A stretch of DNA of 64,000 nucleotides from contig NZ_FRAB01000025.1 of NCBI RefSeq assembly GCF_900142195.1, forward strand, positions 1-64,000, read 5' to 3'. Under the pieces are notes generated by a model. That model was not told the DNA's origin and searched no databases. It was given only the letters and a program-made list of their open reading frames with translations. The position numbers and the translations under genes were made by a program. How positions within the stretch are numbered: the stretch's first letter is position 1; each line of letters begins with the position of its first letter. Origin of the DNA: Paraburkholderia terricola. GTDB lineage: Bacteria; Pseudomonadota; Gammaproteobacteria; Burkholderiales; Burkholderiaceae. Shown piece after piece: positions 17,739-27,011 of the stretch.

Positions 17739-18851
17739 TTATGCGTCGGCGTCGATGTCGATCACCACCTTCCCCACGTGAGTTTTTTTCATAAACTCGA
17801 CCTGCGCCTCCCGAAGCGATCGAAGCGGAAAGGTCTTTTCAACAAGCGGCTTGATCTCTCCCGCCTCGATGTAACGCGCGAGGTTTAACATGGTTTGAGC
17901 TACCGGATTGGCAATCCCGTACATTTCGAGATCTTTGTAGATGAGATCACGGAGGTCAATCTCTACCATCGCTCCGGCGATAGCGCCGCCGGTGGTAAAG
18001 CGCCCGCCCCGTTTCAGCACCCGAAGGAGTTCAACGGTATTTTCACCGCCCACCACATCGGCAACGACGTCGACAGTTCGCTCGCCTACTAGCTCATAAA
18101 CCTGCTCGGCAAGTCGGCCACTTTCACGCGCGATGAAATGATCCGCGCCAAGCTCAAAAAGCTTTTCTCGCTTTGTTTCACCCGCCACAGCGATGACAGT
18201 CGCACCTCGTCGCTTTGCCAACTGCACCGCAGCCGAGCCAACGCCACCGGCGGCACCTGTCACGAGCACCATGTGCCCCGAACTCACTCGACCGCGCTCG
18301 AGCATTTCTTCCGCGGTCGTGAACGCGCACGGGAACGACGATAGCTCGACGTAAGTCAGATCCGAGCGCACTTCAATAGCGTTGGCGCTGGGCACGGAAG
18401 CGAATTCAGCATAACCGCCATCGCACTCGCTTCCGATAAACTTTATCCCTTCCTCCCGATATGGTTTCGTCAGATCACGAACGACCGGATCGACAAAGAC
18501 CCTAGCTCCGATACGCTCCTGGCTAACCCCGTCACCAACAGCAACAATTCGCCCTGCGATAGCTGCTCCCTGGATTCGAGGAAAGCCGAGCGAGCTTCGG
18601 TCCCAGTTCGCCAGGTCGTCCACTGCATCAGTGACGCCCTTTTCACCGAGTTCTGCTGTCATTCCGCCGCGAACGCTCGGGCTGTACCATCCGGTGCGAG
18701 TGTTGAGATCGGTATTATTCAGACTGCATGCCCCCACCTTGATGAGAACATCGTCGCGCCCAATTGACGGCACCTGCACGTCTTCCCGATACTCCAGCTT
18801 GTCCAGCCCGCCATGCCCCGTGAGCACCACCGCTCGCATTGTCTTGCCCAT
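17739..18851 (-). CDS. Zinc-independent MDR (quinone oxidoreductase-like) alcohol dehydrogenase family protein
   Basis: This 370-residue medium-chain dehydrogenase/reductase has the nucleotide-binding VLVTGAAGGVGSAAVQLAKRRGATV and lacks the structural zinc cysteine cluster, which fits the quinone oxidoreductase/crotonyl-CoA-reductase side of the family. The N-terminus MRAVVLTGHGGLDKLEYRED is canonical; the annotated ATG at 18851 has GGAGG upstream, though the next Met four residues on is also possible. A promoter TTGATA-17-TCTAAT (19040 to 19012) with TG extension lies upstream and is covered by a tandem operator. It is divergent from iclR paralogue 2. Confidence 0.87.
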   Translation of the reverse strand: MGKTMRAVVLTGHGGLDKLEYREDVQVPSIGRDDVLIKVGACSLNNTDLNTRTGWYSPSVRGGMTAELGEKGVTDAVDDLANWDRSSLGFPRIQGAAIAGRIVAVGDGVSQERIGARVFVDPVVRDLTKPYREEGIKFIGSECDGGYAEFASVPSANAIEVRSDLTYVELSSFPCAFTTAEEMLERGRVSSGHMVLVTGAAGGVGSAAVQLAKRRGATVIAVAGETKREKLFELGADHFIARESGRLAEQVYELVGERTVDVVADVVGGENTVELLRVLKRGGRFTTGGAIAGAMVEIDLRDLIYKDLEMYGIANPVAQTMLNLARYIEAGEIKPLVEKTFPLRSLREAQVEFMKKTHVGKVVIDIDADA

Positions 18852-19002
18852 CTTTCACCTCCTCCGTAGTCACAATTGCTGACGCCACCTTTACGGTGCA
18901 CGGCCAGCCCTTGATCAGAACCGTCGGAGAGCCATGCATCCAATGCTGATGTATGGCGCCCACCGGGATCGTGCCGTTTGGCTTTCGCACAGAACCGCGC
19001 AA

Positions 19003-19040
19003 ATTCCGATTATTAGATCAAACTTCCGTTTTTTTATCAA
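19003..19040 (-). promoter_or_regulatory. Promoter plus tandem CGGAA-N15-CGGAA operator of the MDR gene
   Basis: Reading leftward: TTGATA (19040-19035), 17 bp, TCTAAT (19017-19012) with TGA just before it. CGGAAG lies in the spacer (TTCCG at 19024 on plus) and CGGAAT directly after the -10 (TTCCG at 19004 on plus), 20 bp apart. Binding here would block the promoter. The rest of the 18852-19284 gap shows no gene. Confidence 0.7.
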
Positions 19041-19284
19041 TCAGGATGAACGCCGAGATCAACGTGGGCTCTCCGATCGAGCGTAGTAGAGTCTCAGAGA
19101 ACGCGAACCGGTCGTACCTCGATATTCCCCTTTCCGGAACCTTTGGTTGTCGCATGAAAAGTGCGCTAGGATGACGGAAATCTCTCCTCGCGAAACAACC
19201 TGGATATCCCGGTATCGAGCTAATCCGGCGTGCGGTCGCCGAGAGCCCCGATACCGTCGGAAACAACCTGGTGAACGGTGACTA

Positions 19285-20088
19285 ATGGATATGTCGGATG
19301 TAAGTAAGGTGGACAAAACTCCCCGCCTTGAACGAGTAGCGCAAGTACTCGAACTGATTAGTGCGTCGCCGGACGGCTTGGCACTGGCCGAGGTGTCATC
19401 GCGTACGGGCATGCCGATGCCGTCGACCCATCGGCTGCTCAACAGCCTTTTAGAGGCCGGCTTTGTCGTGGGACAGCGCGGGCGTTCGCGCTACCGGATT
19501 GGCCCCCGGATCGTCCGGATCTTTCAGAACTCGCTGAGCAACGAAGCGTTGCAGGCCATCGCAGAACCGATCCTTCTAGCGATCGCCAACAAGTTCGGCG
19601 AGGTCGCTTACATGGTTCGGTTCGTCAACGGAGAAATCCAGCCGGCGGTGACGACGCCCCCAAGCCAGGGAACGCGGACGCTGGTCTATCCAGGCAACGA
19701 TTTCCCGCTCAATGCAAGTGCCTCGGCCAAAGCGATCGTGGCGTTTCAAGACCAGGAAGTGATCGACAGGTTTTTGGCCGGACCTCACGAACGGTATCGC
19801 CCTAACACCGTGGTAGATCAAGCGAAGCTGGCCTCCATCTTGAAACAGGTGCGAGAAGCCGGTTACGCGATCAATGACGACGAATACGATCCGGGCGTGT
19901 ATTCCGTTTGTTGCCCAGTGCAGGTTGAAGCCGGGGGGGTACTTTATGGCGTAGGCGTTGTCGCCTTTAAGGAAAGACTCTTAATGGCACACGACGTAGA
20001 TGACCTTGTTCGAGATCTGAAGGACGCTAGCGAATTGCTCGGTAAGGCTCTCCGGCGACTTCCCGACTCCTTTCTCCAAGCCGAGTGA
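19285..20088 (+). CDS. IclR-family transcriptional regulator (paralogue 2)
   Basis: This 267-residue regulator has the winged helix RLERVAQVLELISASPDGLALAEV followed by PMPSTHRLLNSLLEAGF (recognition helix). The ligand domain ends in CCPVQVEAGGVLYGVGVVAFK. It is divergent from the MDR gene with a tandem operator between them. It is similar to the IclR protein at 15448 along its whole length, and either could bind the shared element. The start at 19285 (or 19291) is ATG without a strong ribosome site. Confidence 0.88.
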   Translation: MDMSDVSKVDKTPRLERVAQVLELISASPDGLALAEVSSRTGMPMPSTHRLLNSLLEAGFVVGQRGRSRYRIGPRIVRIFQNSLSNEALQAIAEPILLAIANKFGEVAYMVRFVNGEIQPAVTTPPSQGTRTLVYPGNDFPLNASASAKAIVAFQDQEVIDRFLAGPHERYRPNTVVDQAKLASILKQVREAGYAINDDEYDPGVYSVCCPVQVEAGGVLYGVGVVAFKERLLMAHDVDDLVRDLKDASELLGKALRRLPDSFLQAE

Positions 20089-20264
20089 AATATTCGCGAA
20101 ACGTGTGCCCTTGTCGGACACACCAACGGTACGGACCGCCGAAGACGGATAGCACCCATTCCGAGTGAGCAGGGCGGCTACCGTATCGATACTACGCGCG
20201 CGCTCCTGCAAGAGTCATCGATCGTGTGTGAGTAAACGTGGAGGAAACTCCATTCCCAAAACAA

Positions 20265-20295
20265 AAGGACCTACGGCATGACACCGTAGGTCCTT
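20265..20295 (-). terminator. Rho-independent terminator downstream of the tRNA-Pro fragment
   Basis: AAGGACCTACGG (20265-20276) pairs perfectly over 12 bp with CCGTAGGTCCTT (20284-20295) around a 7-base loop. Read on the minus strand the stem is followed by TTGTTTT. Its position 9 bases after the CCA end of the tRNA fragment is that of a native tRNA terminator. Confidence 0.85.
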
Positions 20296-20303
20296 GTTTG
20301 ATC

Positions 20304-20349
<46 letters not shown>

Positions 20350-20519
20350 AAGAACTACGGTGAGTGCCTTGTGTGCTGATGAAAAGGGAAAGCCGAAAAC
20401 TGGCACGTGTCGATAAATAGACGAGACCCTTGGCGTTTCCGGTGCGGCTGCTCTGCAATAACCTTCCGGCCGCTGCTCGGCAGAGACAATGTGTGGCCGC
20501 CGAAAACACGCGCCGGTTT

Positions 20520-21824
20520 CTACGCGATATGAATCAAGCCATGCACAGCACGCCGCCCGGCGGGAGCACCATTGGCCGTAGGGTCCTTCGCTATCCATCC
20601 GTCGAGCATGTCCGCCCATGCCTGCAGCATCGTCCTCCTCTGCTCGGCATACTCGGCCTTGTTATACACGGCGCGTACACCGCGCTGTTCATGCGCGAGA
20701 CATTTTTCTATCCAGTCGCTGTTGAACCCCGCTTCGTGCAGCTGTGTGCTGGCCGTTCTCCGCAGATCGTGTACTGTGAAAGACTCGAAGTCTTCTGCCC
20801 CGCTGCTGTGAATAAGCTTGATCGTGCTGTCGATCACGCGATTGAGGGTCGCTGCACTGATAGGCAATTCCGTCTCGTAACGACCCGGGTGAAGATACGA
20901 GCTTGCACCGAAGCACGTCTTAAACGCAACCAGGATATCGACAGCCTGCTGGCTCAGATAGACATTGTGCGGGCGGCCAGCCTTCATTCTGTCTTTGGGA
21001 ATGGTCCACATCGCTGCATTGAAGTCGATTTCATCCCACCTTGCCAGGATAAATTCCGACTTGCGCACCATTGTCAGCAGCATGAACTTAATCGCCAGAC
21101 GCAGTGTGGGCAGGGTGGGCGTCCGCTCCAGCGCCTTGAAAAATACGTGGATCTCTGCGGGCGTCAGTGCGCGGTCGCGCGACTTGAACGTGGCAATAGC
21201 CGATGGCCGGATATCTGCTGCCGGATTGGCCACTTTTAGCCCTCTCGCCTGCACGAAACGGTACACCTGCAGCACGATATCGCGCGCCTGGACGGCGGGA
21301 GCAGCCGCTCCTCTTTCCTTGATCTTCTCGCATCTCGCTATGAGACGAGAGGGGGTGATTTCTTCAAGCTTCAATCGCCCGAATTCCGCGGCGAGATTCC
21401 GGTCGTAGACGGACTTCCTCATTGCACGGGTAGACTCCGCCAGCGTGGCTTCCGCGAAGTACTTCTCGGCCCACTTTCCGAACGTCAGTGCCTCGACCGC
21501 TTCCACCCGCTTGTCGACCTTGGCTCTCGACGGACTGACACCCAGCTCAACTTCCCGGCGCGCTCGTTCGAGCAAAAGCCTCGCTTCCGCAAGACTCAGT
21601 GACATACCGAAGTTCAGTTCCTCGGCATGACGCGTTCCGCGGGCAGGCAGCCGCGGATCGTAGCGACCTATGACCAACGTCTCGCGACGCCCATTGAGGC
21701 GATAGTCAAAACGGAAACTGACCACCCCAGATGACGTAACCGCCACATACAGGCCACGTTGGTCGGCCACCTTGTAGATACTGCCGGTCGGCTTGAGCGC
21801 CCGCAACCCGAGATCCGTAAGCAT
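20520..21824 (-). CDS. Tyrosine site-specific integrase, P4 type
   Basis: This is a full-length island integrase of about 434 residues. The N-terminal DUF4102-like domain (LTDLGLRALKPTG, DQRGLYVAVTSSGVVSFRFDYR) binds arm sites. A SAM-like core follows, then the catalytic domain with Arg in MVRKSEFILARWDE, His-x-x-Arg in VHDLRRTAST, a second His in LAHEQRG and the nucleophile Tyr in RAVYNKAEYAEQR. The start MLTDLG at 21824 fits the family; the frame opens at 21848. It lies next to the tRNA-Pro fragment, its likely target. Confidence 0.9.
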   Translation of the reverse strand: MLTDLGLRALKPTGSIYKVADQRGLYVAVTSSGVVSFRFDYRLNGRRETLVIGRYDPRLPARGTRHAEELNFGMSLSLAEARLLLERARREVELGVSPSRAKVDKRVEAVEALTFGKWAEKYFAEATLAESTRAMRKSVYDRNLAAEFGRLKLEEITPSRLIARCEKIKERGAAAPAVQARDIVLQVYRFVQARGLKVANPAADIRPSAIATFKSRDRALTPAEIHVFFKALERTPTLPTLRLAIKFMLLTMVRKSEFILARWDEIDFNAAMWTIPKDRMKAGRPHNVYLSQQAVDILVAFKTCFGASSYLHPGRYETELPISAATLNRVIDSTIKLIHSSGAEDFESFTVHDLRRTASTQLHEAGFNSDWIEKCLAHEQRGVRAVYNKAEYAEQRRTMLQAWADMLDGWIAKDPTANGAPAGRRAVHGLIHIA

Positions 21825-21848
21825 GCAATACTCCCACTCGATTGTCAA

Positions 21849-22543
21849 TCGGGTGGCCGAGACCCTTGTATAGACGGGCTTTCCGGCCGGTCAGGTGGCG
21901 ACGATACCGCCAGAGATACCGAGGAATCCAGTCAGCAGTTGTGGGCTCTGAACAGACTGCATCGGAAAGTCCAACGTAAGTTCTCGTTCAAACATTGCGA
22001 CCCGCGGCATCCGAATACGACTTCTGCGGGAATACCGTCGATGCCGTCAGCCACTTTCCAATTAAATCTAGCAAAGTCTCAAGAAACCATAGTGCGGTCA
22101 CGCCTTCCATCAGACCGCATACAACGCTTGCCGCAACCGTGGCGAGCAAAGCGCGTCGACCGCTCGACAGGAAGATGCTGTGCAACCGCGCCCCGAAGGG
22201 TATTCTAAGCATCAATCTGTGCGATCGACCTGTGTCAGGGCGCAATTTCGCATGCGCCCGCGACGGGCTGCCGCCTATCGCGCTGTCACGAAATCAAAGG
22301 CACGTAATGGAGCGGTCTGATGATCCAGGCCAACTTCTCGGAGACATCAGTTCGGCCATTGCCGAAGTCCAGGTGACGATGTTTGTGAGGCAGTTGTAGA
22401 TCGGGCCCCTGCCGTTCGCCTATCAATTGGCCCAATGCCGGGTCTGGATGTCGGCGAACGCGTGCGGCCCTTCCCCAGGGAAACGGCCGGTCCAGAGCCG
22501 GTCACCACAGCCAACGATCACGAGACTATATTTCGTTCAAGCT
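21849..22543. other. Gap without a recognisable gene
   Basis: About 700 bases between the integrase and the LysR gene. Only short open frames occur, including a minus-strand frame at 21988-22245 with one hydrophobic stretch, and none has a convincing start or family resemblance. I read it as degraded island DNA. Confidence 0.5.
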
Positions 22544-23446
22544 TCACTGCTGGTTTTGGTAACCCGCCTTCAGTGCGTCGACTACAAGCTGGACCGCTCG
22601 CGAAGATTTTCGCCCGGTCGAATAGTAGACGTGATGTCCAACGAAGGTTGGGTACCAATCGTCAAGCACCCATGCAAGCCTCCCAGCGCGGACGTACTGC
22701 TCAACCAGATCCTTCGGCACGTATGCAAGGCCAAATCCGGCAAGGGCCGCATCGACCATCTGATAGACGTTATTGAACGTGAGCTGACCTTCGACTCTTA
22801 CTTGTAAATCGCGCCGGCCCTTCGACAACTCCCAAGGCAGTAACGATTCTCGCGTTGGCAGGCGCAGATTGATGCAGTTATGCAAAGTCAGGTCCTGCGG
22901 CTTCTTTGCCTGAGGCCTTGACTGCAGGTAGCTTGGCGAACCCACGATCGACATGGTCATGTCAGGCGCAATACGTACTGCGACCATATCTTTCGCGACC
23001 TGGTCGCCAAGCCTCACGCCGACGTCGAAGCGATCGGCCACGATGTCGGCCAAGCCGTAGTCATTCACCAACTCGATCTTGAGCTCGGGATATTGGCGAA
23101 GCAAAGCCTGCAACCGCGGCCAGACGTAGGTGGTTGCGGCGTAATCCGTGGTGGTAATGCGCACCGTGCCGCTCGGCCGATCTGTCATCCCTCGTAAAGA
23201 AGCGACTTCTGCCTCGATTTCCTCGAACCGTGGCCTGATCGCGGAGAGCAGTCGCTCTCCCGCCTCAGTTAGCGAGACGCTGCGGGTCGTTCGACTTAGA
23301 AGTTGCAGACCAATGCTTCGCTCCAATCCTGCGACGGTTCGACTCAGCGCCGACTGTGAAACCCCCAGTTGCGCAGCCGCTCGGGTGAAGTTGCGTTCGC
23401 GAGCAACGGTGATAAAACCGACGAGGTCGTTGAAATCTTCCTTCAT
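22544..23446 (-). CDS. LysR-family transcriptional regulator
   Basis: About 300 residues. The N-terminal winged helix-turn-helix (FNDLVGFITVARERNFTRAAAQLGVSQSALSRTVAGLE in part) is followed by a substrate-binding domain starting at GTVRITTTDYAATTYVWPRL. It is in the AaeR/DmlR-like branch of LysR proteins. The start MKEDFNDLVG at 23446 matches relatives; the frame extends to 23503. It is divergent from the cupin gene at 23550 with a 100-bp gap, the usual layout for a LysR regulator and its target. Confidence 0.88.
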   Translation of the reverse strand: MKEDFNDLVGFITVARERNFTRAAAQLGVSQSALSRTVAGLERSIGLQLLSRTTRSVSLTEAGERLLSAIRPRFEEIEAEVASLRGMTDRPSGTVRITTTDYAATTYVWPRLQALLRQYPELKIELVNDYGLADIVADRFDVGVRLGDQVAKDMVAVRIAPDMTMSIVGSPSYLQSRPQAKKPQDLTLHNCINLRLPTRESLLPWELSKGRRDLQVRVEGQLTFNNVYQMVDAALAGFGLAYVPKDLVEQYVRAGRLAWVLDDWYPTFVGHHVYYSTGRKSSRAVQLVVDALKAGYQNQQ

Positions 23447-23549
23447 TAATGCTCCACAGCATAAGGGCATGCCAATTTTGCCATCTAGTGCATGGCTCCG
23501 CATAGGCTTACATTATGGGCAGTGCCTTTTTGACATCGGCGAGGAAATC

Positions 23550-23960
23550 ATGCAACTGAAACGCGCTGGCTCACAGCCATCAATGAAAGGCCCCGAGGAA
23601 TGGTTCACCGGTACTGTCCGGATCGACCCACTCAACGCTCCGCCGCCGCCGGCGCGAGTGTCGTGCGCTGCCGTTACGTTCGAGCCGGGCGCGCGCACGG
23701 CGTGGCACACCCATCCGCTCGGGCAGACGCTTCTCATCACGGCCGGATGCGGCTGGACTCAATGTGAAGGCGAAGCACGGGTTGAGATTCGTGCGGGCGA
23801 CGTCATCTGGTGCCCGCCGGGCCATAAACACTGGCACGGCGCGACATCGACCACGGCGATGACTCACATCGCCATTCAGGAAGCGCTCGACGGCAAGAAT
23901 GTCGAGTGGCTAGAGAAGGTGACAGATGAGCAGTATCTCGCGAGCGGTGGTCAGCAGTGA
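23550..23960 (+). CDS. Cytoplasmic cupin-domain protein
   Basis: This 136-residue single-domain cupin has a metal site motif 1 in FEPGARTAWHTHPLGQTLLI (His-x-His, with Gln where Glu is usual) and motif 2 in PPGHKHWHGATSTTAMTHIAI. It resembles the small cupins that accompany carboxymuconolactone decarboxylase-like proteins and the cupin hydroxynitrile-lyase group. Ribosome site GAGGAAATC precedes the ATG at 23550. Its stop overlaps the start of a second, exported copy that shares most of the metal site sequence. Confidence 0.87.
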   Translation: MQLKRAGSQPSMKGPEEWFTGTVRIDPLNAPPPPARVSCAAVTFEPGARTAWHTHPLGQTLLITAGCGWTQCEGEARVEIRAGDVIWCPPGHKHWHGATSTTAMTHIAIQEALDGKNVEWLEKVTDEQYLASGGQQ

Positions 23961-24445
23961 GCAAGCGCGCATCGATGACCGTCGCCATTGCGGTGCTGCT
24001 ATCCGCGTCCTTCTCGACCTTTGCTGCCGACATCCAGGGCGAATCAATCACGGTTGCGCGTAGCGGCTCTCAGCCTTCCGTACCAGGCGGCATGCAACGC
24101 TTTTCCGGCAGCGTACGGATCGACCCGCTGTTCCAGTCCGCAGCGCCATCGCGTTTGTCCGGAGGCTTGGTAACGTTCGAGCCCGGTGCCCGTACCGCCT
24201 GGCATACGCATCCGCTCGGGCAGACGTTGCTCATTACGTCCGGCAGAGGATGGATACAGCAGTGGGGCCACGAAAAGCAGGAGGTTGTCGCTGGTGAGGT
24301 GGTGTCGATTCCGCCGGGCGTAAAGCACTGGCATGGCGCAACGTCCACCACCGGGATGACGCACGTCGCTCTACAGGAAGCGCTCGATAGCAAGAACGTC
24401 AACTGGCTCGAACAGGTAACCGATGAGCAATATCGCCAACCGTGA
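23957..24445 (+). CDS. Exported cupin-domain protein
   Basis: This 162-residue paralogue of the preceding cupin starts with a cleavable signal peptide (hydrophobic stretch about 6-22, ending FSTFAAD). The cupin motifs are nearly the same: FEPGARTAWHTHPLGQTLLI and PPGVKHWHGATSTTGMTHVAL. The GTG start overlaps the previous stop by 3 bases and the end overlaps the next gene by 23 bases, so the three genes are one tightly coupled unit. A periplasmic twin of a cytoplasmic enzyme is notable. Confidence 0.85.
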   Translation: MSKRASMTVAIAVLLSASFSTFAADIQGESITVARSGSQPSVPGGMQRFSGSVRIDPLFQSAAPSRLSGGLVTFEPGARTAWHTHPLGQTLLITSGRGWIQQWGHEKQEVVAGEVVSIPPGVKHWHGATSTTGMTHVALQEALDSKNVNWLEQVTDEQYRQP

Positions 24446-25238
24446 CCCGCAGGCACGCGGCATCGCGCGCCTCGTCGTGGTGGCTGCTATGGCGGTATTT
24501 GTGAGCGCCTGCGCTGATTCGCAAAGAATGAGATCCATGCAAGAACCGATTACATCTGCCGACTCGAAGTCTGTATCGCCGGCGTTTGAGCGGTACACGA
24601 AGCAGACCGTCTTTGGCGGTTTGTGGAAACGGCCCCAACTCTCCGCACGCGACCGGAGCGTTGTGACGCTGTCGGTGCTCATCGCCCGCAATCAGACCAT
24701 CGAGATGCCGTTTTACTTCGCTCTTGCCCTCGATAACGGCGTGAAGCCCGCAGAGATTTGTGAAATGATTGCGCATCTGGCTTTCTATTCCGGGTGGGCG
24801 AATGCAACGGCTGCTTCGCAGATCGCCAAGCGAGTTTTCGATGAACGTGCCATTGGTCCCGGCGAACTCGCTCCCGCCGATGTTGAACTCTTGCCTTTAA
24901 ACGAGGCCACCGAGAAACAGCGCGCGGAGACGGTTCAGGAGAACTTCGGCGCAGTCGCTCCCGGTGTCGTCCAATACACGACGGATGCACTGTTTCGCGA
25001 TCTTTGGCTGCGGCCCGGACTCGCACCGCGCGACAGGAGCCTAGTGACGGTGAGCGCTCTCGTTGCCAATGGTCAGGTTGCGCAAATTCCGTATCACCTC
25101 AATCGCGCGATGGATAACGGGCTCACCAAAGCCGAGGCATCCGAAGTGCTGACACAACTCGCGTTCTACGCAGGTTGGCCGAACGTCTTTTCAGCGATGC
25201 CCGTGTTCAAAGACGTCTTGTCGAAACGGCCTGGCTAG
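24423..25238 (+). CDS. Lipoprotein with two carboxymuconolactone decarboxylase-like domains
   Basis: 271 residues. The N-terminus RLVVVAAMAVFVSAC is a lipobox (VSAC, Cys about residue 30), so the protein is probably membrane-anchored in the periplasm. Two CMD repeats follow: RDRSVVTLSVLIARNQTIEMPF (about 75-140) and RDRSLVTVSALVANGQVAQIPY (about 200-265). Neither has the CxxC of AhpD, so peroxidase chemistry is unlikely. It follows the exported cupin, and the two may act together outside the cytoplasm. The reaction is unknown. Confidence 0.85.
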   Translation: MSNIANRDPQARGIARLVVVAAMAVFVSACADSQRMRSMQEPITSADSKSVSPAFERYTKQTVFGGLWKRPQLSARDRSVVTLSVLIARNQTIEMPFYFALALDNGVKPAEICEMIAHLAFYSGWANATAASQIAKRVFDERAIGPGELAPADVELLPLNEATEKQRAETVQENFGAVAPGVVQYTTDALFRDLWLRPGLAPRDRSLVTVSALVANGQVAQIPYHLNRAMDNGLTKAEASEVLTQLAFYAGWPNVFSAMPVFKDVLSKRPG

Positions 25239-25352
25239 CCGTCGCGCCGAACGAAAACCATCATGCACGAATTCCAGTCTTAACCGGCGCGCCCGCGCGG
25301 GCCTCTGCTCGTGCGCACCGACGCGCCAGCATGAACAGCATAGAGGTAAGTC

Positions 25353-26157
25353 ATGAGCGAGAACATTAACGGCAAAGTCGTTGTCATTACCGGCGCAAGT
25401 AGCGGGCTTGGCGCTGAGACTGCGCGCCACCTCAGCCGGCAAGGCGCGAAAGTGGTCTTGGGTGCACGGCGTCTTGACCGACTGAACGCGCTTGCGAGCG
25501 CGTTGGGGCTTAATGCGAAAGCGATCGTGCAAACCGACGTCACGGACCGGGCACAGGTTAAGGCGCTGGTCGATCGCGCTGTCGAGCTACACGGGCGAAT
25601 TGATGTGCTGTTGAACAACGCGGGTCTCATGCCGAGTTCCATGCTGGAGAAGCTGAAGGTCGACGAGTGGGACCAGATGATCGACGTCAATATCAAGGGT
25701 GTGTTGTATGGCATCGCGGCTGCGCTGCCTCACATGCAGGCGCAAAAGTCCGGGCAGATTGTCAACGTTTCCTCTGTTGCCGGTCACAAGGTCGGTCCTG
25801 GCGGCACAGTGTACGCCAGCACAAAGTGGGCCGTTCGCGCCATTTCGGAAGGGCTCCGCCAGGAGGGGCAATCGTCAACTGCTCGTCGCTTGGAGGCTTG
25901 GTGGGTTTGCCGGACGCGCGTCGTACCACGGCACGAAACATGCCGTCCTTGGTATGACTAAAAGCGCTGGTGTCGAATACGCACCTCGCGGCATCCGCAT
26001 CAAAGCAGTCTGCCCTGGGACGATCGACACGCCCATGGTTCAGGACATGCTCAAGGGTCAGTCCGACGCGATGGCCGAAATCATGAAGCAACAGCCTATC
26101 GGCCGCCTAGGTCTGGCCGACGAGATTGCAGCCGCAGTTCTCTGGCTTTGCAGTCCG
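25353..26157 (+). pseudogene. Chimeric, frameshifted short-chain dehydrogenase remnant
   Basis: The first 170 residues are a classical SDR (VVITGASSGLGAETARHL, NNAG, NVSSVAGHKV, YASTK). At about 25860 (after SEGLRQE) the frame runs into a different SDR that repeats its own active-site region: GGAIVNCSSLGGLVG in another frame, then, after a second shift near 25905, FAGRASYHGTKHAVLGMTKSAG to LWLCSPG at 26157. There the sequence breaks off before the normal SDR C-terminus. Two SDR genes have been joined by deletion and then disrupted. The first half is close to the intact SDR at 28411. Confidence 0.75.
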
Positions 26158-26235
26158 GGTTTGTACAGCGTATGCGAGCGCGCCTCGATGTCCGGCCGAT
26201 AGACTTCGTCCTTCCAGCGGTCTGACGTGATCTCT

Positions 26236-26676
26236 TCAAAACCTACGGAAACCGACTCTTCCCCGTAGCCCAAAATGTGCATCACATTTTGCGTGATAGC
26301 GTCCTCTACTCTTGCCCCGTGTATCGGTTACCTCGGAGTTCGCATCGGCAAGCGCTGGACGATACAGCGCATATTTGACCGCGCCAATGCTAACGTCGAT
26401 CCCTTTACGCCCGGCCTCCTGGACGATCTCTTCGAGCGTATAGCCCTTCGCCTGCGTCGCAGCGATCTGCGCGCGCTTCTCTTTCATCGCGTCGCTGACC
26501 GTTAGGCGTTGCTCGTTCCGGGGTTTCTCTGGCAATGCTTCCAGCGCACGGAAAAATTCGTCCCACTCCGCTCGCGTATAGCTCTTTGCACCCCGCACGA
26601 TTTGCTCCCATACGTCACCGTCGAGATCATCATGCGAATCAATATAAGGCTCGTCAATACCCCGTCCGACGCGCAA
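26236..26676 (-). CDS. Hypothetical protein with plasmid-type helix-rich segment
   Basis: The frame encodes up to 146 residues. The middle part (EWDEFFRALEALPEKP, then SDAMKEKRAQIAATQAKGYT, LEEIVQEAGRKGIDVSIGAV) looks like a real protein: the last part resembles the short helix-turn-helix segment seen in accessory proteins of plasmids and conjugative elements. The C-terminal ~40 residues after YALYRPALAD look unlike protein and may be foreign, so the gene may be truncated by the junction with the SDR remnant. No function is assigned. Confidence 0.4.
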   Translation of the reverse strand: MRVGRGIDEPYIDSHDDLDGDVWEQIVRGAKSYTRAEWDEFFRALEALPEKPRNEQRLTVSDAMKEKRAQIAATQAKGYTLEEIVQEAGRKGIDVSIGAVKYALYRPALADANSEVTDTRGKSRGRYHAKCDAHFGLRGRVGFRRF

Positions 26677-27011
26677 ACGGCACTTCCGGAAGCGCTCGGA
26701 CTACCTAGGAAATAGACGGAACAGGGAAATATTTTTGTCGATCTTTGCAAGCGAACAACTTTCGAAGAACGAGCGTCGCGGAATGGAACGAGTGACGCTG
26801 CAAACTACGGCACGGTGGGCGGCAAACCGCAGGCACTGCAAACCACGAACTAGGATCGGCGAACATGCAACCGCCACCGGACGAAGCCGACAAAACTTGA
26901 GCATTCGCGCTGGCAGATTTTATGGCGCGCCGATACAGACTGATTAACCGCGCATCGCAAAACGAGCCGTTGGAGTGGGCCGACGTCTGTCGGCGATCAG
27001 TCAGACTGTGA
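26677..27011. other. Gap without a recognisable gene
   Basis: About 330 bases between the hypothetical gene and the transposase fragment. No frame has family resemblance, a good start or a motif I can name; probably scrambled mobile-element DNA. Confidence 0.45.

Noticed and set aside
21988..22245. Minus-strand frame with a hydrophobic stretch
   Set aside because: No recognisable family, no good ribosome site and overlap with other equally poor frames.
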